Part shown: positions 8,438-17,326 of the stretch, piece after piece
Position numbering within the stretch: the first letter of the stretch is position 1
How the letters are laid out: each line of letters starts with the position of its first letter
Assembly (NCBI GenBank): GCA_031399025.1
Contig: JANNOJ010000052.1
Span: forward strand, 1-64,000
Direction of reading: 5' to 3'
Source: CBDBZL01 sp031399025
Lineage (GTDB): Bacteria > Pseudomonadota > Alphaproteobacteria > Sphingomonadales > Sphingomonadaceae
Length of the DNA stretch: 64,000 bases
The notes under the pieces: generated by a model
Told to the model about the DNA's origin: nothing
Seen by the model: the letters and a program-made list of their open reading frames with translations, nothing else
The model's database searches: none
Translations under genes and position numbers: made by a program

Positions 8438-9373
8438 TCAATCGCGGTCGACCCGGCGCCCCGCCCGCATGGCCCACAGGCGGCGCATAGCCAAGAGCGT
8501 TTCGGCCTGGCTAATGACCGAAAGCCCTAGCGCGGATTGCACTGATCGCCGCAGCGGCTCGATGGCGTAGACGCCAAGGCGCAGCAGTACACGACCCGCT
8601 ATGCCGAAGTGCTTCTCCGCAAAGGCAAGCCGCGATTCGAGTAGATAAGAGAGTGCCTTGGCTTTGGCTCCGCGGCTCGTCCCGCCCTTGCGATGGAACA
8701 CACGGATCGAAGCCATGTAGCGGATCGTATGCCCGGCCTGAACGACCCGCCGGGAAAGATCGAGGTCTTCATGATAGACAAAGAAGCGCTCATCGAACCC
8801 GCTCAGCTTCTCGAAAACTGCGCGTCTGATAAAATAGAACGCACCCATTACGTGCCCCACGGGAGCATCGTGCTCGTGGTCGAACTCGACCAGTTCCAGC
8901 GGGCGGACCAAGCCGGGGGCCACCTGCGGAATGCCGGTGCTTACCGCGAACAGACGCCACGGGCCCGGCTGCCGGCTGCAATGCCGTGCGGTCCTCCCCT
9001 CCTCGTCGACCAGCCGGACGCCGCATACGGCCACGTGCTCGTTCTGCGGTGCGGCCAAAAAGCTTTGCACACTCTCAAGCGCCGGTCCGAGTAAGAGAGT
9101 GTCGGGGTTGAGGAACAGCACATACTCCGAATTTCCCCGCGCCGCGCCAAGGTTGCAAGCCGCGCCGAACCCAACGTTGCGGCCCGGCTCGACCAGTACG
9201 ATCCGCGGATCGTCGCGGGCAAAATCGGCTGAGCAATCTTGCGACTTGTTGTCCACCACGATCACGGCGCCCAGCGCGGCGCCCTCATGCGCGAAAATGG
9301 ATCCCACGCACTCGCGCAGCTGAGCGCCGGCATTCCAGTTGACGATGACGATATCCGTTTTGCTCAAGGCCAT
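8438..9373 (-). CDS. Family 2 glycosyltransferase
   Basis: 311 aa, with TDIVIVNWNAGAQLRECV, AVIVVDNKSQDCSADFA, VGFGAACNLGAA, the donor motif YVLFLNPDTLLLGP, GHVMGAFYFIRRAVFEKLSG and FFVYHEDLDLSRRVVQAG. This is the WbbL/rhamnosyltransferase-like branch of GT2. ATG 9373 has a GGAAGA ribosome binding site just upstream. It is convergent with the polymerase gene (8427) and divergent from gmd (9559), leaving about 185 bases for two promoters. Confidence 0.88.
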   Translation of the reverse strand: MALSKTDIVIVNWNAGAQLRECVGSIFAHEGAALGAVIVVDNKSQDCSADFARDDPRIVLVEPGRNVGFGAACNLGAARGNSEYVLFLNPDTLLLGPALESVQSFLAAPQNEHVAVCGVRLVDEEGRTARHCSRQPGPWRLFAVSTGIPQVAPGLVRPLELVEFDHEHDAPVGHVMGAFYFIRRAVFEKLSGFDERFFVYHEDLDLSRRVVQAGHTIRYMASIRVFHRKGGTSRGAKAKALSYLLESRLAFAEKHFGIAGRVLLRLGVYAIEPLRRSVQSALGLSVISQAETLLAMRRLWAMRAGRRVDRD

Positions 9374-9558
9374 TCTTCCGCTCGCCGATGCGCCGGCCCT
9401 GATGGATCTGCCTCCACCCTGCAAGGCTCTGCGCCGCCCCGTTGCTTTTGCCGTTCAACCGGCTAAGGGTCCCGCCCTTCTCGGCTTGCCTGGGCCGTTT
9501 GCCGCCTTCCCGGGCTCAATAACCAGGGTTCCCTCCGCGAAAGAGACAAGGAAGCGTG

Positions 9559-10653
9559 ATGTCGTCGTCTCGAAAAGTGGCTTTGATCACCGGAGTGACC
9601 GGGCAGGATGGTGCCTATCTGGTCGAGCTCTTGCTCGACAAGGGCTATATCGTCCACGGCCTCAAGCGGCGCGCCTCAATGTTCAACACGGCGCGGATCG
9701 ATCATCTGTACCGTGATCCCCACGAGGATGGGGTTCGCTTCTTCCTTCACCATAGCGATCTGACCGATTCCACCAACCTCATCCGGGTCATTCAGCAGAT
9801 CCAGCCCGACGAGATCTACAATCTCGCCGCACAAAGCCACGTGGCGGTGTCGTTCGAAGTGCCGGAATACACCGCCAATGCCGATGCTCTGGGGACGTTG
9901 CGCGTGCTCGAGGCAATCCGCATCCTGGGACTCGAGAAGAAGACGCGTTTCTACCAAGCTTCGACGTCAGAGCTTTATGGGCTGGTGCAGGAAACCCCGC
10001 AGACCGAGACCACGCCGTTCTACCCGCGCTCGCCCTATGCGGTGGCAAAGCTGTATGCCTACTGGATCACCGTCAATTACCGCGAGGCTTACGGGCTGTA
10101 CGCCTGCAACGGCATTCTCTTCAACCACGAAAGCCCCTTGCGCGGCGAGAACTTCGTGACGCGCAAGATCACGCGCGCGCTGGCGCGGATCCATCTGGGC
10201 CTTGAGAAATGCCTTTATCTGGGAAATCTCGATGCCCGGCGCGACTGGGGCCATGCCCGCGATTATGTCGAGATGATGTGGCGCATGCTGCAGCAAGAGC
10301 AGCCTCAAGATTTCGTCATTGCCACCGGCGTGCAGTACAGCGTGCGCGATTTCGTCACCCTGGCGGCTGCCAAGCTGGGGCTGAACCTGCGGTGGGAAGG
10401 CAGCGAGCTGTCGGAAACCGGCTACGACCAGGACGGGCGCGCCATCGTGCGCGTAGACGAGCGCTACTATCGGCCGGCCGAAGTCGAGACCCTGCTGGGC
10501 GATGCATCGCTGGCGCACCGCAAGCTCGGATGGCGGCCGACGGTTACCTTCGACGAGCTGGTGACCGAGATGATTGAGGAGGATTTGCGCTCCGCGCAGC
10601 GCGATGACCTTGTCACCCAGCATGGTTTCCGGGCTTCCAATTTCCACGAGTGA
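9559..10653 (+). CDS. gmd: GDP-mannose 4,6-dehydratase
   Basis: Converts GDP-D-mannose to GDP-4-keto-6-deoxy-D-mannose, the branch point to GDP-fucose, GDP-rhamnose, perosamine or colitose. 364 aa, full length. The Rossmann motif GVTGQDGAYL, family signature KRRASMFNTARIDHLY, NLAAQSHVAVSFE, catalytic STSELYG and Y-x-x-x-K (SPYAVAKLYAYW), ILFNHESPLRGENFVTRKI and LDARRDWGHARDYVEMMW are all present. ATG 9559 follows AAGGAAG at 9548-9554. It leads a seven-gene plus-strand run ending at 17274. Confidence 0.96.
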   Translation: MSSSRKVALITGVTGQDGAYLVELLLDKGYIVHGLKRRASMFNTARIDHLYRDPHEDGVRFFLHHSDLTDSTNLIRVIQQIQPDEIYNLAAQSHVAVSFEVPEYTANADALGTLRVLEAIRILGLEKKTRFYQASTSELYGLVQETPQTETTPFYPRSPYAVAKLYAYWITVNYREAYGLYACNGILFNHESPLRGENFVTRKITRALARIHLGLEKCLYLGNLDARRDWGHARDYVEMMWRMLQQEQPQDFVIATGVQYSVRDFVTLAAAKLGLNLRWEGSELSETGYDQDGRAIVRVDERYYRPAEVETLLGDASLAHRKLGWRPTVTFDELVTEMIEEDLRSAQRDDLVTQHGFRASNFHE

Positions 10654-10657
10654 AAGT

Positions 10658-12178
10658 GTGAAAGATCGTCTCAACCTGGGACTCGGGCTACTGAGCAGTG
10701 TCTGGGTGGCGATCGTCTCGTTTGTCGTCGTGCCCTTCTATCTCCGCTTTCTAGGGCTGGAGGCTTATGGTCTAATCGGCTTTTTCGTCGCGCTGCAATC
10801 GCTGTTCGTCGTGCTGGACATGGGCCTGAGCGCAACGATGAGCCGGGAGGTCGCCCGCTGCCGTGCGCACGGCGCGAACAGAGATGCTTGCAATCTCCTG
10901 CACACGCTGCAGTACATCTATTGGGCCACGGCCGTCGTGATCGGGATCGGGATCGCGCTGGCCGCCGGTTTCATCGCCGAACACTGGCTGCGCGACACCG
11001 GCATTCCCAGGGCCGATCTGAGGGATGCCATCGTGCTGATGGGTCTGGTGATTGGGCTGCGCTGGCCGGTCGCTCTCTACTCGGGTGCGTTGATCGGCGC
11101 TCAGAGGCTGTCCGTCGTCAGTATTCTGACGATTATCATGTCCACTGTCACCAACCTGGGTGCAGTCCTAGTGCTCTGGCAGGTTTCAGCCAGTATCGAG
11201 GCCTTTTTCGCCTGGCAGGCGCTGTGCGCCCTTCTCCATGCCGCAAGCCTTTACGTGATCGCGTGGCGCGAGATGGGCGAGCGCGCGAACGTCTTGTTCG
11301 ATAAGGCGGGATTGCTCCGTATCTGGCGCTTTTCGGGCGGACTTAGCATTGCGGCGCTGACTGGAGTCATCTTCATGCAGAGCGACAAGCTCGTGCTTGC
11401 CCGGCTCGTGTCGCTGACCGAGCTGGGCGGGTACATGCTCGCCGCGACCATGGCCCGGGCGCTGTATATCGTGCTGACGCCGGCCTTCAACGTGATCTAC
11501 CCCAAGATGACCGCGCTGCTCGCCGATGGCACTACAGCGGAGTTGGCCACCTATTACAGGGTAGGCACCCGCCTGCTCGTGGCAGCGATCGTTCCGGCAT
11601 CCACCTTCGCTTCGTTCTTCTCCTACGAGTTGCTGATGCTGTGGACAGGCGATGCAGCGGTGGCGGCCCTGGTGGCTCCGATCGTGCCGTTGATCGTTGC
11701 CGGCACTGTACTGAATGGCGTGATGCACTTTCCCTATGCGCTACAACTCGCCGCGGGAAACAGCCGGCTGCCGGCGACCATAAACCTGATCCTGCTCGTG
11801 CTGTTTGTTCCCATGCTGATTGTGTTGGCGAGCTCATTTGGCATCTACGGCGGTGCGCTAGCCTGGCTTGGTCTCAACTCCTGCTACATTCTGCTGGGCA
11901 CATGGCTCACCCACAGGACGATTCTTCCCGGTCTCGGCGCCCGCTGGATTCTTCAGGATGTCGGCGTCCCTTTCCTGCTATGCGCCGGCGTTTCTGCTGC
12001 AGGGGCGGTGGCTGCGCGCGCCCCTGATCTGCCGGTGTTGGTGCAACTAGGCCTGGGGGCGGCAAGCGCCGGCGTGGCTCTACTCCTGTGCCTCGTCATT
12101 CTTACCCCCTCCGCCTCCATCTTGCCATCAACGAGGCTGCGACTAGTGACGCTCTTCAAGCCATCTCCGAGGAACTGA
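10658..12178 (+). CDS. Polysaccharide flippase (Wzx/PST family)
   Basis: About 506 aa with some 12-14 hydrophobic segments. The N-terminus LNLGLGLLSSVWVAIVSF then VPFYLRFLGLEAYGLIGF is the classic Wzx/MATE-like opening; IFMQSDKLVLARLVSLTELG is also family-typical. It flips undecaprenyl-linked repeat units across the inner membrane. GTG 10658 gives the usual short N-terminus just after the gmd stop (10653); ATG 10622 is possible. The stop TGA overlaps the next gene's ATG (TGATG at 12176-12180), indicating translational coupling. Confidence 0.88.
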   Translation: MKDRLNLGLGLLSSVWVAIVSFVVVPFYLRFLGLEAYGLIGFFVALQSLFVVLDMGLSATMSREVARCRAHGANRDACNLLHTLQYIYWATAVVIGIGIALAAGFIAEHWLRDTGIPRADLRDAIVLMGLVIGLRWPVALYSGALIGAQRLSVVSILTIIMSTVTNLGAVLVLWQVSASIEAFFAWQALCALLHAASLYVIAWREMGERANVLFDKAGLLRIWRFSGGLSIAALTGVIFMQSDKLVLARLVSLTELGGYMLAATMARALYIVLTPAFNVIYPKMTALLADGTTAELATYYRVGTRLLVAAIVPASTFASFFSYELLMLWTGDAAVAALVAPIVPLIVAGTVLNGVMHFPYALQLAAGNSRLPATINLILLVLFVPMLIVLASSFGIYGGALAWLGLNSCYILLGTWLTHRTILPGLGARWILQDVGVPFLLCAGVSAAGAVAARAPDLPVLVQLGLGAASAGVALLLCLVILTPSASILPSTRLRLVTLFKPSPRN

Positions 12179-12903
12179 TGACCTTTCACGTCCTGAAAAA
12201 CGAGACCGAAATTCGCGAAGCGAGGCAAACCCTCGTTGAACGCAGTCTTTCAAGCTTGCCCCATCCGGCGACAAGGCTGGCCGGGCGGCTGATGGCGAGA
12301 TTGGGGCTTTCTCCCTCACTGATACTTGGCGATTATGTCAAAAGCTGGGATCTACTCAAGTCAGTTGAATTCCTGGAGCAGCACGTGCCACGCAACAGCC
12401 CAATCCTGGATATCGGAGCTTATGCATCGGAAATCCTGATTGCGATGCACAAAGCCGGCTTCACCGATCTGACCGGAGCCGACCTCAACTCCAAGCTGTC
12501 AAGAATGCCGTTTCCCAACAAGATCCGCTATGTCGAGAGCGACTTCATGGCGACTCCGTTCAAAGATCAATCCTTCAAGGCGATCACTTCGATTTCGGTG
12601 ATCGAACATGGCTACGATCCTGAGCGCTTGCTGCGCGAAGTGTCTCGCTTGCTGGTGCCCGGCGGCTATTTCCTTGCCTCGTTTGATTACTGGCCGAACA
12701 AAATCGATACCGGATCGACCCGCTTTTTCGATATGAGCTGGCTGATTTTCTCGAAAGATGACCTGGAAGAACTGCTCTCAATCGCGCGCGGCATGGGGCT
12801 GGTGCCGGCAGGGAACATGGAGCCGGACGCCGACAAGCGGGCCATCGAGCATGGCGGCTACCATTACACCTTTGGATGGCTAGTGCTCCAGAAGCAGGCC
12901 TGA
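12178..12903 (+). CDS. Class I SAM-dependent methyltransferase
   Basis: 241 aa with a methyltransferase-11-like core: motif I ILDIGAYASEILIAMHKAGF, acidic TGADLNSK, FKAITSISVIEHGYDPERLL and a post-motif LVPGGYFLASFDYW. It starts at ATG 12178 inside the stop of the flippase gene. Motif I is LDIGAYAS rather than the usual D-x-G-x-G-x-G, a variation seen in some glycan methyltransferases. It likely methylates a sugar of the polysaccharide or a lipid-linked intermediate; the acceptor is unknown. Confidence 0.8.
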   Translation: MTFHVLKNETEIREARQTLVERSLSSLPHPATRLAGRLMARLGLSPSLILGDYVKSWDLLKSVEFLEQHVPRNSPILDIGAYASEILIAMHKAGFTDLTGADLNSKLSRMPFPNKIRYVESDFMATPFKDQSFKAITSISVIEHGYDPERLLREVSRLLVPGGYFLASFDYWPNKIDTGSTRFFDMSWLIFSKDDLEELLSIARGMGLVPAGNMEPDADKRAIEHGGYHYTFGWLVLQKQA

Positions 12904-12904
12904 G

Positions 12905-14020
12905 GTGCGCATCCTGCTTGTATGCGGTTCGGCGCCGCCGATGCCGTGCGGCGTTGGCGACTACAGTGCATCATTGGCTGGCGGGCTGACCGCTCAGCCT
13001 GGTCACCACGAGGTGGCGTTGTTGACCTCACGTGCGGCCAGCCCGCCCGGCGGGCACGACATCCGGCTGTTCAATGCGATGAAGGAATGGTCGTTGAGGG
13101 AGATCGGCACTGTCCATTCGGTGCTGCGCGAATGGAAGCCCGACATCGTTCATCTGCAATACCCCTCGCAAGGCTTTGCCGCCCTCACCCTGCCCGCGTT
13201 GATCCCGTTCCTGGCATGGCGCGCGGGTGCCATGCCCGTGCGCACCTGGCACGAAGCCTTCAGCGGCCGGCGGAGCATTCCCTTCCTCCTGCAATCGGCC
13301 GCGCCGGGCCCGGCCATCGTAGTGCGCCCGAACTTCGCCGATTTGATGTGGCCGCCGCTGCGCAGGCTGCTCCGCTTCCGACGGCCCCGTTTCATCGCCG
13401 GCGCTTCCTCCATCGCCCGCTCCACGCTCAGCCCGGCGGAACACGTTGAGCTGCGCACCCGTTATCTTGCCGGCCGCCACCGGATGATCGTCTTTTTCGG
13501 GTTCATCTATCCGTCCAAGGGCGTCGAGCAGCTGTTCCAAATCGCGGATCCCATGCGCGATACATTGATCATCGCCGGAAACACCGAGGTCGATCCCGTC
13601 TATGTTGGCCAGATCCGGCAGTTGTGCGAGACACAACCATGGGCCGGGCACGCGAATCTCGTGGGTTATCTTTCGGCAGACCAGATCGCCGATCTTCTCG
13701 CAGTGGCCGATGCTGTGGTGCTTCCATTCCGTAATGGCGGCGGCAGCTGGAACAGCTCGATCAGCGCGGCGCTGGCGCAGGGCACCCCGGTGGTGACCAC
13801 CGTGCACGAGGATCATGGCCATGACGTGGTTCGGGGGATCTATTTCGCTCGCCCGGACGACTTGGACGATCTTCGCCACGGGCTCGCCACAGTCTGCGCA
13901 CCGCGGGCCGCAAATAGCAGCGTGGCGCTGGTTGAGAAGGAGTGGGACCGCATCGCGCAAGCCCATCTGGCCGTGTACGGCGACGCCCTAGCTAACCGCT
14001 CGCGCGGAGACCAGGCTTGA
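12905..14020 (+). CDS. Family 4 glycosyltransferase
   Basis: 371-aa GT-B fold enzyme starting at GTG 12905, one base after the methyltransferase stop. It has N-terminal MRILLVCGSAPPMPCGVGDY, DIVHLQYPSQGF, the domain linker MIVFFGFIYPSKGVEQLF, TLIIAGNTE, HANLVGYLSADQIADLLAVA and ADAVVLPFRNGGGSWNSSI, followed by an acidic pair near the C-terminus. It transfers a sugar with retention of configuration to the growing lipid-linked repeat unit. Its 3' end overlaps the next gene by four bases (TTGA). Confidence 0.87.
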   Translation: MRILLVCGSAPPMPCGVGDYSASLAGGLTAQPGHHEVALLTSRAASPPGGHDIRLFNAMKEWSLREIGTVHSVLREWKPDIVHLQYPSQGFAALTLPALIPFLAWRAGAMPVRTWHEAFSGRRSIPFLLQSAAPGPAIVVRPNFADLMWPPLRRLLRFRRPRFIAGASSIARSTLSPAEHVELRTRYLAGRHRMIVFFGFIYPSKGVEQLFQIADPMRDTLIIAGNTEVDPVYVGQIRQLCETQPWAGHANLVGYLSADQIADLLAVADAVVLPFRNGGGSWNSSISAALAQGTPVVTTVHEDHGHDVVRGIYFARPDDLDDLRHGLATVCAPRAANSSVALVEKEWDRIAQAHLAVYGDALANRSRGDQA

Positions 14021-15054
14021 TCGTCTCCATCTGCATCGCGACGTTCAAGCGCGGCCACCTGATCGGCGAGACACTCGCCTCCATCGCGCCGCAACTGACC
14101 AAGGAGGTCGAGGTCGTCGTGCTCGACGGCGCCTCGCCCGACGATACGGCCAGCGTGGTCGGCGCCTACGCAGAGCGACACCCGAACATCCGCTATATTC
14201 GCGAGGAAACCAATTCGGGCATCGATGTAGATTTCGACAAGGCTGTCGGCCATGCGCGCGGGCGTCATTGCTGGCTGTTTTCGGATGACGATCTGATCGT
14301 ACCGGGAGGCGTGGCAAGGGTTTTGGCCGAACTGGCGGCGAGCGATCCGGACCTGCTCGTGGTGGATGCGGAGATCCGCGACAAGCATCTGGCGCAGGTT
14401 TTCGAGAAGCGCCGGATGCCCTTCTCTGGTCGCCGGATATACGGCCCGGCGGATGCTGATCGGGCGCTCGCAGAACTGGGGGATGCGCTATCCTTCATCG
14501 GCTGCGCGATCTTCCGCCGCTCGGCGTGGCTCGCACGCGACCGCGCCAGCTACTTCGGATCGCTGTTCGTCCATGTCGGCGTGGCCTTCCAGCAGCCCGC
14601 CCTCCCCCGCATCGTCGGCCTCGGCGAACCCTTGATCCACATCCGGATCGCGAACGCCATGTGGACGGCGCGCGGGTTCGAGATCTGGATGTTCCTTTGG
14701 CCCGATCTCATCTGGTCGTTCGCCGGGCCGAGCGCCGTGGCAAAGCGCAAGGTCGTTCCGCGCGAGCCTTGGCGGCAGCCGCAGAAGCTTCTCGTCTGGC
14801 GGGCGCACGGGGCTTACGGGTCCGAGGAATACCGCCGCTTCCTCGCTCCCCGGGCGAGCCTTCCGGAACGGTTGTGGATGCAGGCGATCGCCCGGCTGCC
14901 GGGCCACCTGGCGCATAGCCTAGTGGTCGGCCTGCTTTCCGCCACCGGGCATCGGCGCGCCTCGAGCGTCTATCAGCTGGTCGAAGGCAGCCGCTACAGC
15001 AACCGGCTCAGCCGGATCATCGCAGGATCCTCAGCCCACCGGACGAATGCGTAG
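14017..15054 (+). CDS. Family 2 glycosyltransferase (abequosyltransferase-like)
   Basis: 345 aa with a short N-terminus IVSICIATFKRGHLIGETL, EVVVLDGASPDDTASVV, IRYIREETNSGIDVDFDKAV and the donor motif CWLFSDDDLIVPGGV. The SGID...D-x-x-FDKAV plus FSDDD pattern resembles abequosyltransferase-type GT2 enzymes that use dideoxy- or deoxysugars, which suits a locus making modified deoxyhexoses. The TTG start at 14017 overlaps the preceding stop by four bases. Confidence 0.85.
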   Translation: MIVSICIATFKRGHLIGETLASIAPQLTKEVEVVVLDGASPDDTASVVGAYAERHPNIRYIREETNSGIDVDFDKAVGHARGRHCWLFSDDDLIVPGGVARVLAELAASDPDLLVVDAEIRDKHLAQVFEKRRMPFSGRRIYGPADADRALAELGDALSFIGCAIFRRSAWLARDRASYFGSLFVHVGVAFQQPALPRIVGLGEPLIHIRIANAMWTARGFEIWMFLWPDLIWSFAGPSAVAKRKVVPREPWRQPQKLLVWRAHGAYGSEEYRRFLAPRASLPERLWMQAIARLPGHLAHSLVVGLLSATGHRRASSVYQLVEGSRYSNRLSRIIAGSSAHRTNA

Positions 15055-15061
15055 GCCCGCC

Positions 15062-16033
15062 ATGACTGAGCGGCAAACCGCCATCATAACGGGCGCGCGG
15101 GGCCAGGATGGCAACCTGCTCACGCGGCTGCTGCTCGATCAGGGCTATCGCGTCGTAGGCACCACACGCCTCGCCCAGCCGGCCGATGCGGCGCTGGAGC
15201 CGCAGGAGATGCGCGAATGTACGCTCACCGATTTCGACGCGATCGCCGCGCTCATCGCCGATGTGGAGCCGGACGAGATCTACAATCTCGCCGCCTTCTC
15301 GACCGGCTCGGGCATGTTCGACGATCCTCTCGCCATGGGAGACATCAATGCGATGGGCCCGGTCCGCATTCTCGAGGCGATCCGCCAGTCGGGGCGGCCT
15401 ATCCGCTTCTGCCAGGCATCCAGCAGCGAGATGTACGGCGCCCGCTCCCTCGCTCCACAATCGGAAACCACCTGCCTCGATCCGCGCAGCCCCTATGGCG
15501 CGGCTAAGCAATATGCCCATGCGATGGCCGGCGTGTATCGCAGCGCCCATGGTGTCTTCGCGTGCTCGGCGATCCTGTTCAATCATGAAAGCGAGCTGCG
15601 CCCGGAGAAGTTCGTCACCCGCAAGGTGACTCGGGCGGCCGCGCGCATCGCAATGGGCCTGGACGATCATGTCATCCTGGGCGATCTCGAGGCCCGACGC
15701 GATTGGGGCTATGCCGGCGATTATGTCGCGGCGATGCACTGCATGATGCAGGCGCCGGAACCCGGTGATTACGTGGTGGCCACGGGCGGAAAGCACAGCG
15801 TCCGGGATCTGGCCCGCATCGCCTTTGCCGCCGTCGGGCTGGACTATCGCGATTTCGTCCGCACGGATCCCGCTTATCGGCGACCGGGGGTCGAAACCGA
15901 CCTGGTCGGCGATGCGTCGCGGCTGCGGGCACTGGGCTGGCGCCCCAGCCTGACTTTCGAGGACATGATCGGCCGAATGGTGCATGCAGATCTGCACCAG
16001 TTGAAACTTTCCCAGACCAAAGGATTGCATTGA
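15062..16033 (+). CDS. GDP-mannose 4,6-dehydratase-like extended SDR (second copy)
   Basis: 323 aa, with IITGARGQDGNLLTRLLLDQ, DEIYNLAAFSTGSGMFDDP, SSSEMYG, SPYGAAKQYAHAM (Y-x-x-x-K), AILFNHESELRPEKFVTRKV and LEARRDWGYAGDYVAAMHCM. It is clearly in the Gmd family but about 40 aa shorter than the first copy. It lacks the KRRASMFNTAR signature and replaces SHVAVSFE with STGSGMFDDP, so its substrate may differ. It sits next to a C-methyltransferase gene, suggesting joint work on an unusual nucleotide sugar. ATG 15062 chosen. Confidence 0.85.
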   Translation: MTERQTAIITGARGQDGNLLTRLLLDQGYRVVGTTRLAQPADAALEPQEMRECTLTDFDAIAALIADVEPDEIYNLAAFSTGSGMFDDPLAMGDINAMGPVRILEAIRQSGRPIRFCQASSSEMYGARSLAPQSETTCLDPRSPYGAAKQYAHAMAGVYRSAHGVFACSAILFNHESELRPEKFVTRKVTRAAARIAMGLDDHVILGDLEARRDWGYAGDYVAAMHCMMQAPEPGDYVVATGGKHSVRDLARIAFAAVGLDYRDFVRTDPAYRRPGVETDLVGDASRLRALGWRPSLTFEDMIGRMVHADLHQLKLSQTKGLH

Positions 16034-17274
16034 AGATGTATCGTAAGTGCGAAGCCTGCCGCATTTGTGGCAACACCCAACTCGAGCGCGTGCTCGATTT
16101 GGGCGAACAGATGCTGACGGGCGTGTTCCCGACGAGCCGAGACCAGAGCGTCACCACCGGGCCGCTGCAGCTGGTCAAGTGCACTGGCGAGGATGGCTGC
16201 TGCGGCCTGCTGCAGCTCGCGCACAGCTACGATCTGAGCGAGATGTATGGCGATAATTACGGCTACCGCTCAGGCCTCAATACCAGCATGGTCGCGCATC
16301 TCCAGCGCAAGGTAGAGCGGATCAAAGGGCTGGTCGAACTGGCCGAGGGCGATCTCATCGTCGATATCGGCAGCAACGACAGCACCACCCTGCAGGCCTA
16401 TGGCGATCGCGGCCTGACGCTGGTGGGGGTCGATCCGACCGGCAGCAAGTTCCGCCAATACTACCCCGATTATGTCCACCTGATCCCCAACTTCTTCTCG
16501 GCGGAACTGGTGCGCGCCCGCTTCCCGGGCCGCAAGGCCAAGGTCGTCACCTCCTTCTCGATGTTCTACGATCTCGAGGCGCCGATGACCTTCATGCGCG
16601 AGGTGCACGAGATCCTCGCCGATTACGGCCTGTGGGTGTTCGAGCAGAGCTACATGCCGATGATGCTTGAGACCAATTCCTACGATACAGTGTGCCACGA
16701 ACATCTTGAATTCTATGCGCTGCGACAGATCCAGTGGATGGCCGAACGGGTCGGATTCATGATCATCGATGTCGAATTCAACGACGTCAACGGCGGCAGC
16801 TTCTCCGTCTCAGTCCGCAAGGCCCCGGCCGGGGCCTCGGTCGAACCGGCGGTGCAGGCCATCTTGGACCACGAGGATGCAGCCGGCCTGCACACGCTCG
16901 AACCCTATCGGGCCTTCGCCCGCCGGGTGGAGGAAAGTCGCACAGATCTGCTGGCATTTCTCGACGAGGTTCGCAGCGCAGGGAAATCTGTCGTCGCGCT
17001 GGGTGCCTCGACCAAGGGCAACGTCCTGCTGCAATATTGTGGCTTGGCTCCGAACAAGGTCATCGCCGTGGGTGAGGTCAATCCCGAGAAATTCGGCGCT
17101 TTTACCCCCGGCACCTTCCTGCCTATCGTTCCCGAAGATCAGCTGCTGGCAGGCAGACCGGATTATCTCATCGTTCTGCCGTGGCATTTCCGCGAGTTCT
17201 TCCTGAATTCCCCGAAGTTCACCGGGCGCGATCTAGTGTTCCCCCTCCCCCAACTGGAAACGGTCCGCGCCTGA
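16030..17274 (+). CDS. Nucleotide-sugar C-methyltransferase (TylC3/NovU type)
   Basis: 414 aa with three domains in the order usual for sugar C-methyltransferases. An N-terminal zinc-binding region has CRICGN and further cysteines at about residues 50-58 (GEDGCCGLLQL). A SAM domain has LIVDIGSNDSTTLQAY, and a C-terminal domain has VVALGASTKGNVLLQYCGL, EVNPEKFGAFTPGT and YLIVLPWHFREFF. The active-site region EHLEFYALRQIQWM is present. These enzymes add a methyl carbon to a keto-sugar nucleotide, giving a branched sugar. TTG 16030 or ATG 16036 could be the start; both abut the preceding gene. It ends the plus-strand run. Confidence 0.88.
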   Translation: MKMYRKCEACRICGNTQLERVLDLGEQMLTGVFPTSRDQSVTTGPLQLVKCTGEDGCCGLLQLAHSYDLSEMYGDNYGYRSGLNTSMVAHLQRKVERIKGLVELAEGDLIVDIGSNDSTTLQAYGDRGLTLVGVDPTGSKFRQYYPDYVHLIPNFFSAELVRARFPGRKAKVVTSFSMFYDLEAPMTFMREVHEILADYGLWVFEQSYMPMMLETNSYDTVCHEHLEFYALRQIQWMAERVGFMIIDVEFNDVNGGSFSVSVRKAPAGASVEPAVQAILDHEDAAGLHTLEPYRAFARRVEESRTDLLAFLDEVRSAGKSVVALGASTKGNVLLQYCGLAPNKVIAVGEVNPEKFGAFTPGTFLPIVPEDQLLAGRPDYLIVLPWHFREFFLNSPKFTGRDLVFPLPQLETVRA

Positions 17275-17287
17275 GGTTTGCCGGCTT

Positions 17288-17321
17288 AGCAGGGGTGTGC
17301 GCACGAACACCTGCCCCTGCT
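17288..17321. terminator. Inverted repeat between convergent genes, candidate bidirectional terminator
   Basis: AGCAGGGG at 17288-17295 pairs with CCCCTGCT at 17314-17321, with partial pairing inside the loop. It lies in the 52-base gap between the C-methyltransferase (ends 17274) and the minus-strand TPR gene (ends 17327). No T-tract follows on either strand, so it may only assist termination. Confidence 0.4.
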
Positions 17322-17326
17322 GCCAA

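Noticed and set aside
17288..17321. Riboswitch between the C-methyltransferase and TPR genes
   Set aside because: The inverted repeat lies between convergent gene ends, where a terminator is far more likely.
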